A stretch of DNA of 64,000 bases from Enterovibrio norvegicus DSM 15893 (GTDB lineage: Bacteria > Pseudomonadota > Gammaproteobacteria > Enterobacterales > Vibrionaceae). The DNA lies in assembly GCF_900115495.1 (NCBI RefSeq), contig NZ_FOWR01000018.1:35591-99590 (forward strand), written 5' to 3'. Position 1 is the first letter of the stretch; the number at the start of each line of letters is the position of its first letter. Below are positions 1-7,402 of the stretch, in pieces. The translations under genes and the position numbers were made by a program. Under the pieces are notes generated by a model. It did no database searches and had not been told where the DNA came from. It saw only the letters and a list, made by a program, of their open reading frames with translations.

Positions 1-89
1 AGATGCGCTAACAGGCTATAAATGTGGTGACGAAGCGGGTTCTCTTCGTTGCTGATATCGTCGACGTTGATCATCTCTTGCATTGCCAT
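1..89 (-). CDS. TorD-family molecular chaperone, N-terminal part only
   Basis: Partial gene running off the left edge, too short to stand out as an ORF. Reading leftward from ATG at 89 gives MAMQEMINVDDISNEEN, then PLRHHIYSLLAH, which resembles the start of TorD/DmsD-type cytoplasmic chaperones (short charged lead, then helix with R-x-x-x-Y-x-L-L). These chaperones guard molybdo- or tungsto-enzyme catalytic subunits before Tat export. The Shine-Dalgarno AGGAGGCG lies just upstream and overlaps the stop of the Fe-S gene at 99, so the two are translationally coupled. A second in-frame ATG at 83 is possible. The family call rests on about 29 residues and on context. Confidence 0.6.
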   Translation of the reverse strand, partial: MAMQEMINVDDISNEENPLRHHIYSLLAH

Positions 90-98
90 CTTCGCCTC

Positions 99-1874
99 CT
101 ACGCCTTTATCTGCTGGTCAGGGTTTTCGATCATGTCTGCGACCATGTCGCGCACTCGGCAGTCTTCGCACATCGATAAACGTTTGATGGCGTCATCTTG
201 GAAATGGCTGTGGTTGCGAAGGCGTTCGATCAACATGTTGACCATGGAGACGGGTGCGAAAGGCTTACCGCAACTGATGCATTCTGCGGCTTCCTCTTCA
301 TGCAGGGTTTGGCGTTGCTGACGGGATGCACTGTCCCAGTTATATCTGGGTGTTAACGAGATAACCGATTCAGGACAGCTTTGTTCGCAGAGGCCGCATT
401 GCACGCAATCTTGCTCCCTGAATGTCATGCCCGGCGTGGTGCCGATGGATTTCAATGCATCAGTCGGACAAACGGTGACACACCCCATGCACAAGGTGCA
501 GCCCGAGGTGTCGATATCAATGCGACCATACGGGGCGTTTTCAGGCACGGCGACAATGGGGGGCAGTATGTCGGTGTGGGCGGCGAGTAAATCTAGCGCA
601 CTCGCGAGTTTTTCTCGTTTGCTGCCTTCTAATTTTGTACGCGGCGCGTTGTCGTTCGACACATCTGATGACATCACATCGCTGTCGAACAAGGTCGCGT
701 GGCGCAATTCAGCGACGGGGAGCATGGCAATAAGGTGTGTTTCCAGCCCGAGCGTCTTTAAAAAACGCGCAGCTATGTCCAGTTCTTGCAAAAGCACATG
801 GCGTGTTTTCGCATGAAGTTGTGATGATTCAGCTAACACCACTTGCGTAGCGCCATACACCAAGGCTGAGAACCAGGTATCAATGCCCACGGATGCCAGT
901 TCTTCCAAACGAACGGGAATGACTCGGCTCGGCATTTGCGCGATGGCATTCGCCAATGCGGTTTCGCCCGCGGGAGCCATGTCGTCGTCAGCATAGAAAA
1001 GCACGATAGGTGCGACACCCTCTTTTGCTTGGTAGTGCGTCAAAAGCTGGTGGAGAAAATGCTGTGTGTTGTCGGGATCAGGTAACGCATAGCTAATGGC
1101 TTCTGTCGGACACGCCGTCGCGCACGACCCCATGCCCTGACACAAATACGGGTTGATGGTGATGGCGCTCTTCACGATATCCAAGGCATCGGCAGGACAC
1201 GCATCAATGCAGCGCGTACACCCTTCCAGCCCACGTGATGTATGTGCGCATTTCTCCGTGTCCAAACGGAAAAACTTCGGCTTGTCGAACGTTCCCGTTA
1301 AATCAGGGAGAGCCTCAATGGTCTCCTCTTCTGAGCACAATCCTCGCCCAACAGCGTAATACCCCAAAGGGGGCAACTCAGCTGGATGAATGCCTTGCTC
1401 CGTCAAATCCACCACCACATCGAAGTGCGGTTGCCCTGTGGTGATAACAGCAAGGTTTTGCGCGTCATGACCAAGCGCACCTTTTTGAGGCTTTCCATCG
1501 GCTGCCTCACGCACGCCAATCTGCACATCAAAGGCACCGAGAAACCCATCAATCGCGATATCTTTGGCGTAGAACACGGAAAACTCCAGCGGGGTCACCG
1601 CGCCGCTACTTACTCCTTCAGTGCAGAGCAACACGGTATTGGCATGCAGAGAGGGTGGTAGCTTTCGCGCAAAGCGGAAAACCACTGTCGCTGCGCCAGC
1701 CACAAGAATACGACCGTGACTGTCGAAGCTCACCGTCGGAGGAATGAGGTTTCCCAACGTCACCGTGCTCTGCAACGCATCTTGTCTTGCCATGCCATTG
1801 CGATCAGTGTGTTGTGTAAGAACCTGATTGATTGTTGTTATTGTATTTTCTGTCGACATTGTCTCGTTAGCCAT
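99..1874 (-). CDS. Multi-cluster [4Fe-4S] ferredoxin-type protein of the formate dehydrogenase locus
   Basis: Predicted 591-residue soluble electron-transfer protein. Two ferredoxin-like cysteine sets lie near residues 209-255 (CTRCIDACP, then CQGMGSCATACP). Two more lie near the C-terminal third (CTLCMGCVTVCP and CVQCGLCEQSCP), so up to four [4Fe-4S] clusters are expected. Two CxxC pairs near the end (CISC and CEDC) could bind zinc or a further cluster. The N-terminal 200 residues have no motif I recognise. I chose ATG 1874 (MANETMSTEN) because AGGTG precedes it at good spacing; ATG 1859 and a longer form from 1919 are alternatives. It sits between a DUF3306 gene and a TorD-like chaperone, so it probably serves a formate dehydrogenase encoded further left. 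A sigma-54-type promoter lies at 2111-2126. Confidence 0.85.
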   Translation of the reverse strand: MANETMSTENTITTINQVLTQHTDRNGMARQDALQSTVTLGNLIPPTVSFDSHGRILVAGAATVVFRFARKLPPSLHANTVLLCTEGVSSGAVTPLEFSVFYAKDIAIDGFLGAFDVQIGVREAADGKPQKGALGHDAQNLAVITTGQPHFDVVVDLTEQGIHPAELPPLGYYAVGRGLCSEEETIEALPDLTGTFDKPKFFRLDTEKCAHTSRGLEGCTRCIDACPADALDIVKSAITINPYLCQGMGSCATACPTEAISYALPDPDNTQHFLHQLLTHYQAKEGVAPIVLFYADDDMAPAGETALANAIAQMPSRVIPVRLEELASVGIDTWFSALVYGATQVVLAESSQLHAKTRHVLLQELDIAARFLKTLGLETHLIAMLPVAELRHATLFDSDVMSSDVSNDNAPRTKLEGSKREKLASALDLLAAHTDILPPIVAVPENAPYGRIDIDTSGCTLCMGCVTVCPTDALKSIGTTPGMTFREQDCVQCGLCEQSCPESVISLTPRYNWDSASRQQRQTLHEEEAAECISCGKPFAPVSMVNMLIERLRNHSHFQDDAIKRLSMCEDCRVRDMVADMIENPDQQIKA

Positions 1875-2110
1875 AAACACCTGCTTTCCAAGCTGGTTCA
1901 CCCCATCCTGCGATATCACGCGAGCTGGTCTGTACTGGCTGTTCTATGCATCCAATCTATTTTTGATTTGTCTATTATTTCAATCACATCATTGGCTGTT
2001 GCGACGTTCACTCACCTAGGTATTGCTGGCCTAGGCTGGCAGGTGACGCAGAGGAAAATTCAACAGCAATTCAATCTAAACAATGACTTGTCGGTAATGG
2101 CTTTTTATAG

Positions 2111-2126
2111 AGCAAGTACTGAACCA
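2111..2126 (-). promoter_or_regulatory. Sigma-54 (-24/-12) promoter candidate for the Fe-S protein and chaperone genes
   Basis: On the minus strand the sequence reads TGGTTCAGTACTTGCT, that is TGG-N8-TTGCT with the exact sigma-54 spacing. The -12 half is a perfect TTGCT; the -24 half TGGTTC differs from TGGCAC mainly at the A. It lies about 240 bases upstream of the chosen start at 1874, and an inverted-repeat element lies about 70 bases further upstream at 2196-2232, a normal enhancer distance. Found by eye; no transcript start is known. Confidence 0.55.
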
Positions 2127-2158
2127 GCTTTGAGGGAAGAAAAATGACGAATACGGAG

Positions 2159-2833
2159 TCAGAATCCGTCTGAATTCTTATCCACTCTTTTAGTTGGGAC
2201 ATTTTGACGCACGCCGTACGACAAATTGTCCCTATTTTTCTCTAGGGTACTTTTTGTCTCACTCGCTAAGGCGAGGTCAGATTCGCCTTCCTCTTCACCC
2301 TCACTTCCGGTCGCCTCAGCGTTTGCATGTGGGCGTGCTTTTGAATCAGGTGAAGACGCGCATTCTTTCTCAGCGTTTACGGGTGCTTGATCATCACACT
2401 CAGTCATCTCCTCGACGTTTTCTTTCGTCCACTGACGCAGATTCGCCGCCACGTCAGCAGCCAGATTTGCGGTGTTGGAATAATCGAGGTCATAGTCATT
2501 CATGCCATCCAGCACGTTGTAGGCATCGCTTCGAAACAGTTTGCGCAGCGCTGCTTTTTTTACTTCGGATGACACGCCTTTCGCCAGAAACACGGCGGCT
2601 GAATCACCTTCCTGAAGGTTTTCAACGTCGTCCATTGTCGCAGGCGGCGGCAAAGTATCAGCATCTTCACCTTCAGGGCTTTCGCCATGTTCGATGGCAT
2701 CGGAGAAAGAAGGCTCTGAGGAGAGAAACTCGCTGTCGGATTGCGTGACGTCTTCGCGGATTTCTTCTGTTTCATCAATCCACTCGCCGCGTTTTTTCGC
2801 TGACCAGCGTTGGAGGAAAGAGTCAGTTGCCAC
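2159..2833 (-). CDS. DUF3306 domain-containing protein
   Basis: Predicted 224-residue acidic protein of unknown biochemical role. It begins FLQRWSAKKRGEW, the conserved opening of the DUF3306 family, and continues as a low-complexity chain rich in Glu, Asp and Ser. A better conserved segment near residues 80-135 (AVFLAKGVSSEVKKAALRKL) has the look of a helical packing motif. I chose GTG 2833 over the longer ORF start because GGAGGG precedes it at good spacing and family members begin there. It overlaps the end of the DUF3305 gene by 11 bases. In related genomes the pair travels with formate dehydrogenase genes. The last 40 codons carry the inverted repeat at 2196-2232. Confidence 0.75.
   Translation of the reverse strand: MATDSFLQRWSAKKRGEWIDETEEIREDVTQSDSEFLSSEPSFSDAIEHGESPEGEDADTLPPPATMDDVENLQEGDSAAVFLAKGVSSEVKKAALRKLFRSDAYNVLDGMNDYDLDYSNTANLAADVAANLRQWTKENVEEMTECDDQAPVNAEKECASSPDSKARPHANAEATGSEGEEEGESDLALASETKSTLEKNRDNLSYGVRQNVPTKRVDKNSDGF
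2196..2232. promoter_or_regulatory. Inverted repeat, candidate enhancer for the sigma-54 activator
   Basis: GGGACATTTTG at 2196-2206 faces CAAATTGTCCC at 2222-2232, a 10-of-11 inverted repeat inside the 3' end of the DUF3306 gene. The 14 bases TGGGACATTTTGAC (2195-2208) recur exactly at 8827-8840 upstream of tupA. Both copies lie 70-120 bases upstream of sigma-54-type promoters, which is where an NtrC-like activator would bind. The obvious candidate binder is the regulator encoded at 7403-8785; this is inference. Confidence 0.45.
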
Positions 2834-3275
2834 TTGCCCTCCCCGCGCCTTTGCGTTTTTTCTTGCGGGTTTCCAGCAGCTCACCATGGCGACCAATATA
2901 GGCTTCCATCCACGCTTGGATCGGCAGCGGCATTGGCTCAGAAAGCACCAGATAGTCGCCATCCATAAAACTCGCCGCCCCGGTTTGCGATGCCGTGACT
3001 TGTAGAGGTTTTAGCGATTCATCCTCTTCCACTTCAAAGATGAAAAACAGGTGAGGGTCACGAGAACTGAGGTTAAATCGGTAGTCAGTACGCTCATCTT
3101 TAAACAGCATCAAAGGCAGCGAATACGCTGATTCTGACAACGTTTCTTGGTTTTTAGGAAGGTGCAAATTTACCAGCGACCACCGCGTTGTATTCCAGCG
3201 CCCAACCGTGACAATCGTTGTCTCTAAATCGAATTGCAGTAACCATTGTTGTGGGTCTTTAATTATCTCATTCAC
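2823..3275 (-). CDS. DUF3305 domain-containing protein
   Basis: Predicted 150-residue cytoplasmic protein. The sequence pattern (WxTTRWSLVNLHLP, then YRFNLSSRDPHLFFIFE, then PIQAWMEAYIGRHGE) fits the DUF3305 family, known mainly as a neighbour of formate dehydrogenase genes. No catalytic motif is visible. The C-terminus is basic (TRKKKRKGAGR). The start is GTG at 3275, with AAGGAG six bases upstream. It is the first gene of the leftward run and is divergent from fdhD. Two tandem sigma-54-type promoter motifs lie at 3351-3388. A role in formate dehydrogenase assembly or regulation is inferred from position only. Confidence 0.75.
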   Translation of the reverse strand: MNEIIKDPQQWLLQFDLETTIVTVGRWNTTRWSLVNLHLPKNQETLSESAYSLPLMLFKDERTDYRFNLSSRDPHLFFIFEVEEDESLKPLQVTASQTGAASFMDGDYLVLSEPMPLPIQAWMEAYIGRHGELLETRKKKRKGAGRASGN

Positions 3276-3350
3276 ACATCACTCCTTCGTGTTTCCGCAG
3301 CGAAATACGCGCGCTGCAGCAGGGTTTGGCTGACCCTCAAGGTGTCTTTG

Positions 3351-3391
3351 TGCAAAACACATACCAGCGTGGCGCAAAACACATACCAGCG
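3351..3391 (-). promoter_or_regulatory. Tandem duplicated sigma-54 promoter motifs for the DUF3305 operon
   Basis: An 18-base unit GCAAAACACATACCAGCG occurs at 3352-3369 and again at 3374-3391, a 22-base period. Read leftward each unit is TGGTATGTGTTTTGC, that is TGG-N8-TTGC with sigma-54 spacing. The copy nearer the gene continues as TTGCA, matching the preferred A/T; the distal copy gives TTGCG. The proximal motif lies about 75 bases before GTG 3275. Confidence 0.5.
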
Positions 3392-3432
3392 CGCCTTCAC
3401 CACATTCAAAAAGTCATGCCCACGCAAAATGC

Positions 3433-3448
3433 TGGAACAGGTTTTGCT
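3433..3448 (+). promoter_or_regulatory. Sigma-54 promoter candidate for fdhD
   Basis: TGGAACAGGTTTTGCT gives TGG at 3433-3435, eight bases, then TTGCT. The -12 half is perfect and the -24 half TGGAAC differs from TGGCAC at one position. It lies about 70 bases upstream of the fdhD start at 3517, in the same divergent gap as the tandem motifs facing the other way. A weak relative of the shared activator element, TCAAAAAGTC, lies at 3406-3415. Confidence 0.5.
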
Positions 3449-3516
3449 TTTTACTTCCTTGGCGGGCTGGAACGTGGCGCGCTGTTTTCATTCCCCAACG
3501 CAAAGGAAGCGGGTAC

Positions 3517-4347
3517 ATGACCCAACCCAACATCATCAAAACGCAGTCTGATATCCCGCAAACCATTGATGTCACTGTGTTCGACGAATACGGCGAGCCC
3601 ATGACGAAACAGATTGCCTGCGAGCGCGCACTCACTGTGTATCTGAACTGGCGAGAAATCGTGACCTTGATGACACTCGGCGCGAGGCCTGACATGTTGG
3701 TGCTGGGGTATTTGCGTAACCAAGACTTATTACATGACGTTAACGCCTTAGACTCCGTCATCATCGACTGGGCAACGCAGTCAGCGGCTGTCGTCACCCA
3801 CGAGCAAAACGACGACATTGAGGAAACACTTTCCAAGAAAACGGTCACGTCGGGCTGCGGACAAGGCACCATGTTCGGCAATGTGATGAAAAAACTCGAT
3901 GACTTAGTGCTCCCTACGCCCCAGCTGAAACAATCGACGCTCTACGGCTTGCTCGAATCTCTCACTCATCACAATGACACTTACAAAGCTGCGGGGGCTG
4001 TGCACGGCTGCGCGGTCTGCAAAGACACTGACATCCTTTCTTTTGTTGAAGACATTGGCCGTCATAATGCGGTTGATACGCTAACAGGAGAAATGTGGCT
4101 TCAAGGACAAACGGGCGGCGACAAAATTTTCTACACCACAGGCCGCCTCACGTCTGAAATGGTCATCAAGGTGGCGCAAATGGGGATTCCAGTACTGCTC
4201 TCGCGCTCCGGCGTCACTCAGATGGGCTTTGATTTAGCAAAGCAACTTGGCATTACCATGATTGCGCGTGCCAAGGGCCATCGCTTCCAAGTGTTTAACG
4301 GTGCAGAGAACATCGACTTTGATGTCAAAGGATCGCGGGATGAATGA
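3517..4347 (+). CDS. fdhD: FdhD sulfurtransferase, formate dehydrogenase accessory protein
   Basis: Predicted 276-residue FdhD. In the family, FdhD takes sulfur from the desulfurase IscS and hands it to the molybdenum or tungsten cofactor of formate dehydrogenase, which is inactive without it. Family signatures visible here are the TSGCGQGT stretch near residue 112, the HGCAVC cysteine pair near residue 165 and EDIGRHNAVDTL near 183. The start ATG 3517 has AAGGAAG upstream. The stop overlaps the next gene, which starts at 4340, by eight bases. A sigma-54-type promoter lies at 3433. Confidence 0.93.
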   Translation: MTQPNIIKTQSDIPQTIDVTVFDEYGEPMTKQIACERALTVYLNWREIVTLMTLGARPDMLVLGYLRNQDLLHDVNALDSVIIDWATQSAAVVTHEQNDDIEETLSKKTVTSGCGQGTMFGNVMKKLDDLVLPTPQLKQSTLYGLLESLTHHNDTYKAAGAVHGCAVCKDTDILSFVEDIGRHNAVDTLTGEMWLQGQTGGDKIFYTTGRLTSEMVIKVAQMGIPVLLSRSGVTQMGFDLAKQLGITMIARAKGHRFQVFNGAENIDFDVKGSRDE

Positions 4348-5239
4348 TTTCCCCGAATTCATGAATGCCCGCCAAGTCGCGGAATACATCGACCTCAATG
4401 AAAAGAAGGTCTATAGCCTTGCCAATGATGGTGTGCTCCCCGCCACCAAGATCACCGGGAAATGGCTTTTCCCGAAAAGCTTGCTCGACCGTTGGTTACT
4501 GGAATCTAGCCATAATGGGGTCTTTAATGACAGGTTACTCATCGCGGGTTCTGACGACCCGTTGCTACAACATATTGTGAGTAAAATGGCCGCCACGCTC
4601 GGCAGCACAGCGCTGGTAGGGTATACCGCCACAGGCACCAAGCAAGGGCTGGCCATGCTTGAAAAAGGCCATGTTGATATGTGCGCCATTCATTGGGGTA
4701 ACGCGGAAGAAGCAAAGCTTCGCCATCCCGCCTTGCTTCAACAATATTCGGGGCATAAAAATTGGGTGTTAGTCCACGGTTTCGAACGACTTCAAGGCTT
4801 GATTGTAAGGCCTGAACAGGCAGACAAGCTCAATGATCCTTACCATTTTTCGGACAAACGGTGGCGTTGGGCTGGTCGACAAGATGGCGCAGGCAGTGCG
4901 CGCGCCATGGACGAATGGCTATTTCGCAACGACATGACACGAGACACGTTAAACACCGTCACCACTTGCTTGAGCGAACGCGAACTCGGTTCCGCGATTG
5001 CACGCGGCTCTGCCGACATCGGCTTTGGCAGTAAAAGTGCGGCAGGAGAATTCGGCTTGGCCTTTCTCCCCATTGCCAACGAAGCGTTTGAATTTGTGAT
5101 CCCAAAAAACATCTATTTCCGCACCTTGGTGCAGCAGGTCATTCACCATCTGGATGATGAAGAAAGTCGCCAGCAAAGCGAATTGTTTGGCGGCTATGAC
5201 TTTGAGCACACAGGCAAACAGATGTGGTCAGCGAGTTGA
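4340..5239 (+). CDS. HTH DNA-binding protein with periplasmic-binding-like (PBP) domain
   Basis: Predicted 299-residue one-component regulator. Residues 8-52 (MNARQVAEYIDLNEKKVYSL, then GKWLFPKSLLDRWL) form an excisionase-like helix-turn-helix. Residues 70-290 resemble a PBP-like ligand-binding domain related to molybdate/tungstate binders but without a signal peptide, so it acts in the cytoplasm. ATG 4340 was chosen because the longer reading frame only overlaps fdhD out of frame; the true start sits inside the last codons of fdhD. Position next to fdhD and tupABC suggests an oxyanion or cofactor sensor. The ligand and target sites are not visible from sequence. Confidence 0.8.
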   Translation: MNDFPEFMNARQVAEYIDLNEKKVYSLANDGVLPATKITGKWLFPKSLLDRWLLESSHNGVFNDRLLIAGSDDPLLQHIVSKMAATLGSTALVGYTATGTKQGLAMLEKGHVDMCAIHWGNAEEAKLRHPALLQQYSGHKNWVLVHGFERLQGLIVRPEQADKLNDPYHFSDKRWRWAGRQDGAGSARAMDEWLFRNDMTRDTLNTVTTCLSERELGSAIARGSADIGFGSKSAAGEFGLAFLPIANEAFEFVIPKNIYFRTLVQQVIHHLDDEESRQQSELFGGYDFEHTGKQMWSAS

Positions 5240-5260
5240 TGTTTGACGCTTTCAGACAAT

Positions 5261-5290
5261 AAAAAACACGCCGACGATGGCGTGTTTTTT
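5261..5290. terminator. Bidirectional rho-independent terminator
   Basis: AAAAAACACGCC, a six-base loop, then GGCGTGTTTTTT. It serves the fdhD operon (+) and the sensor kinase gene (-), which converge here. Confidence 0.85.
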
Positions 5291-5307
5291 GTTTGAAGCG
5301 TCACCCG

Positions 5308-7344
5308 CTACTCAAGCATTTTCAGTGGTGCAATGTCATCATCAGACGGGATCTTTTCTCTGAGATACAGCACGAATGTACTGCCTTTCCCCACTTCAGA
5401 TTCGACCTTTATCTCACCCCCTAGCCCGCTCACAATACCCTGTGTGACAGACAAGCCAAGCCCTGTGCCTGAGCGTCTGGTGGTAAAAAACGGGTCGAAC
5501 ACTTTGGTCAGATTTTCGTTGGCGATGCCGCAGCCAAAGTCTTCGACCGCAATAACCGCACCGATGGTCTCGCCACGTTCGTCGATCCAATCGTCAGAGC
5601 GCACAATCAGTTTACCTTTGTCGTTCATGGCATGAATGCCGTTCATTTGCAGGTTAACCAAGACTTGCAGCAATTGATGACGGTTAATCTCGACGCTGCA
5701 TTTGGCGTTCAACGCCGTCACGATTTCAACATCTTGTTTCTTGGTGCCAGAACGTACCAAAGTGACGCTCTCTTCTATCACGGGATTGACGCGCTGCCAG
5801 GTGATTTCATCTTGTACGCCGCCTTGGCGACTGTATTGCAACAGGCTTCGCGTGATGTTTCGAATACGGTCGATTTGCGCTAAGACAGCAGACATTTCCT
5901 CAGACACCAAATCAGCATGCTGCCCGAGTTCATATTCCATTAGCTCAATGTTGCCGAGGATCACCGCTGCGGGGTTATTGATTTCGTGAGCAATGCCTGC
6001 GGTTAGCTCACCCAAGGCCGCCAACTTTTCATTCAGTAATAGTTTGTGTCGTGTCTGTTCCAGTAACTTGATGTGGTAGCCCAATTGCTCCGTCCGTTCA
6101 TGCAAACTCGCCGTGCGCTCACGCACTTTGTCTTCAAGCTCTAACGCGTTTTGGCGAATTGCATCGTTTTGCTGCTTTAGCTGGTCAAGCATGCTGTCGA
6201 ACTGACGCGCCAAACTTGCCAGCTCGTGCTCAGGATCTAGCCCTAGCTTGCCAATCCTGATGTCTTTTTCGAATTGCACCAATCTCACTGCACGGTGCAT
6301 TTTTTCTATCGGGCGGAACAGGTCTCGTGCGCCGCGGTAGACAAACAACCCAGACACAAGGAGCGTGAGCAACACACCAATGCCCAACTCAACGATGTTG
6401 GTCAGATACCGGCTAATAAATGGCCATTCGAGATAGCCGGTGTAAAGCATGCCAATCACACGATTGTTGAAATCTCGGATTGGCATGTATGCCGAGATAT
6501 ACCAAGCATCGTAAACATAGGCACGGTCGACCCACTCTTCCCCTTCCACCAGCACCGTTTGCTGTACTTCTTGCGACACGCGCGTACCGATGGCGCGGCC
6601 AAATTTGCTGTCGCTGTTTAACGGCACATTGGTACTGACGCGAACGTCGTCCAAAAAGAGGGTGACAGTGCCCACGCCCGCATCGGGCAACTTTCCTTCC
6701 GGGAAAACAAGATCGCGGATCCTATCCACCAGCACCGTACTGTTATTCAGCAAGATGCCTCCGTCCACGATCCACTCTAGCTCACCATTTTCATTAAAAA
6801 GCGGCAGCAAGCTCCTGCTTATCAGGCCACGTTCTTCAAACGTGTTTTCGTTCAAAAGCGGGATTTCAGCGCGGGCTGGAAGGTCATTGGTTAGCGATGA
6901 CAATTCAATTTCAGACATGACTTGGAAGAAAGTGCGTTGCTGACCTCTGAGCAGAGGAAAGCGCAAGGTTTGCGGCAAACGGTCGATGTCTTCTGCCGCA
7001 TACACGGCAAGAAAATCGACGTCGTATTTCCCCGCCCGCGATTGCGCCCACACGGTGAGTGCTTCAGGGTCAGTTTTGATTTGCATTTGGAATTCATAGG
7101 AATCTGCGATGGCGTGAAGTTGGCGGCGCTGCTCTCGTTGCAACACTTCCATGCTGTTGCTCGCCACTGCAAGATCCGCGCGAACACCCGCTAAGGCGTT
7201 GGTCCATGAATACGCCAGCGTCCAATACAAGGTGAGTCCAATCAAGACAAATAGCGTCAACAAAATTGGGACTGACGTTAATGCCAGCAAGCGATAGCGC
7301 ACCGCAGTACGAAATCGTGTTCGCCACTTATTCAGCCACTTCAT
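5308..7344 (-). CDS. Membrane sensor histidine kinase of the formate dehydrogenase/tungstate locus
   Basis: Predicted 678-residue inner-membrane kinase. Order of parts: TM1 near residues 19-45; a periplasmic sensor region 46-314 that looks like a Cache fold; TM2 315-337; HAMP 338-395; a coiled coil to 440; HisKA with phospho-acceptor H453 in GIAHEINNP; then the ATPase domain with DFGCGI and GTGLGLSV boxes. It lies 58 bases downstream of the sigma-54 activator gene and should be its partner. The signal sensed is unknown; formate, an oxyanion or an envelope cue are all possible. Start ATG 7344. Confidence 0.88.
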   Translation of the reverse strand: MKWLNKWRTRFRTAVRYRLLALTSVPILLTLFVLIGLTLYWTLAYSWTNALAGVRADLAVASNSMEVLQREQRRQLHAIADSYEFQMQIKTDPEALTVWAQSRAGKYDVDFLAVYAAEDIDRLPQTLRFPLLRGQQRTFFQVMSEIELSSLTNDLPARAEIPLLNENTFEERGLISRSLLPLFNENGELEWIVDGGILLNNSTVLVDRIRDLVFPEGKLPDAGVGTVTLFLDDVRVSTNVPLNSDSKFGRAIGTRVSQEVQQTVLVEGEEWVDRAYVYDAWYISAYMPIRDFNNRVIGMLYTGYLEWPFISRYLTNIVELGIGVLLTLLVSGLFVYRGARDLFRPIEKMHRAVRLVQFEKDIRIGKLGLDPEHELASLARQFDSMLDQLKQQNDAIRQNALELEDKVRERTASLHERTEQLGYHIKLLEQTRHKLLLNEKLAALGELTAGIAHEINNPAAVILGNIELMEYELGQHADLVSEEMSAVLAQIDRIRNITRSLLQYSRQGGVQDEITWQRVNPVIEESVTLVRSGTKKQDVEIVTALNAKCSVEINRHQLLQVLVNLQMNGIHAMNDKGKLIVRSDDWIDERGETIGAVIAVEDFGCGIANENLTKVFDPFFTTRRSGTGLGLSVTQGIVSGLGGEIKVESEVGKGSTFVLYLREKIPSDDDIAPLKMLE

Positions 7345-7402
7345 AGGCTGCTATTCTGTTTAAAGCCCATGTGTGCATGGTGGCGGGATAAGCACATCAT
7401 TG

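Noticed and set aside
1716..2147. 143-codon rightward ORF across the Fe-S gene start and the gap
   Set aside because: Overlaps the coding Fe-S gene on the other strand, and the part in the gap has no family features.
3326..3520. 64-codon rightward ORF just before fdhD
   Set aside because: It runs through the divergent promoter region, has no ribosome site and overlaps the fdhD start; not coding.
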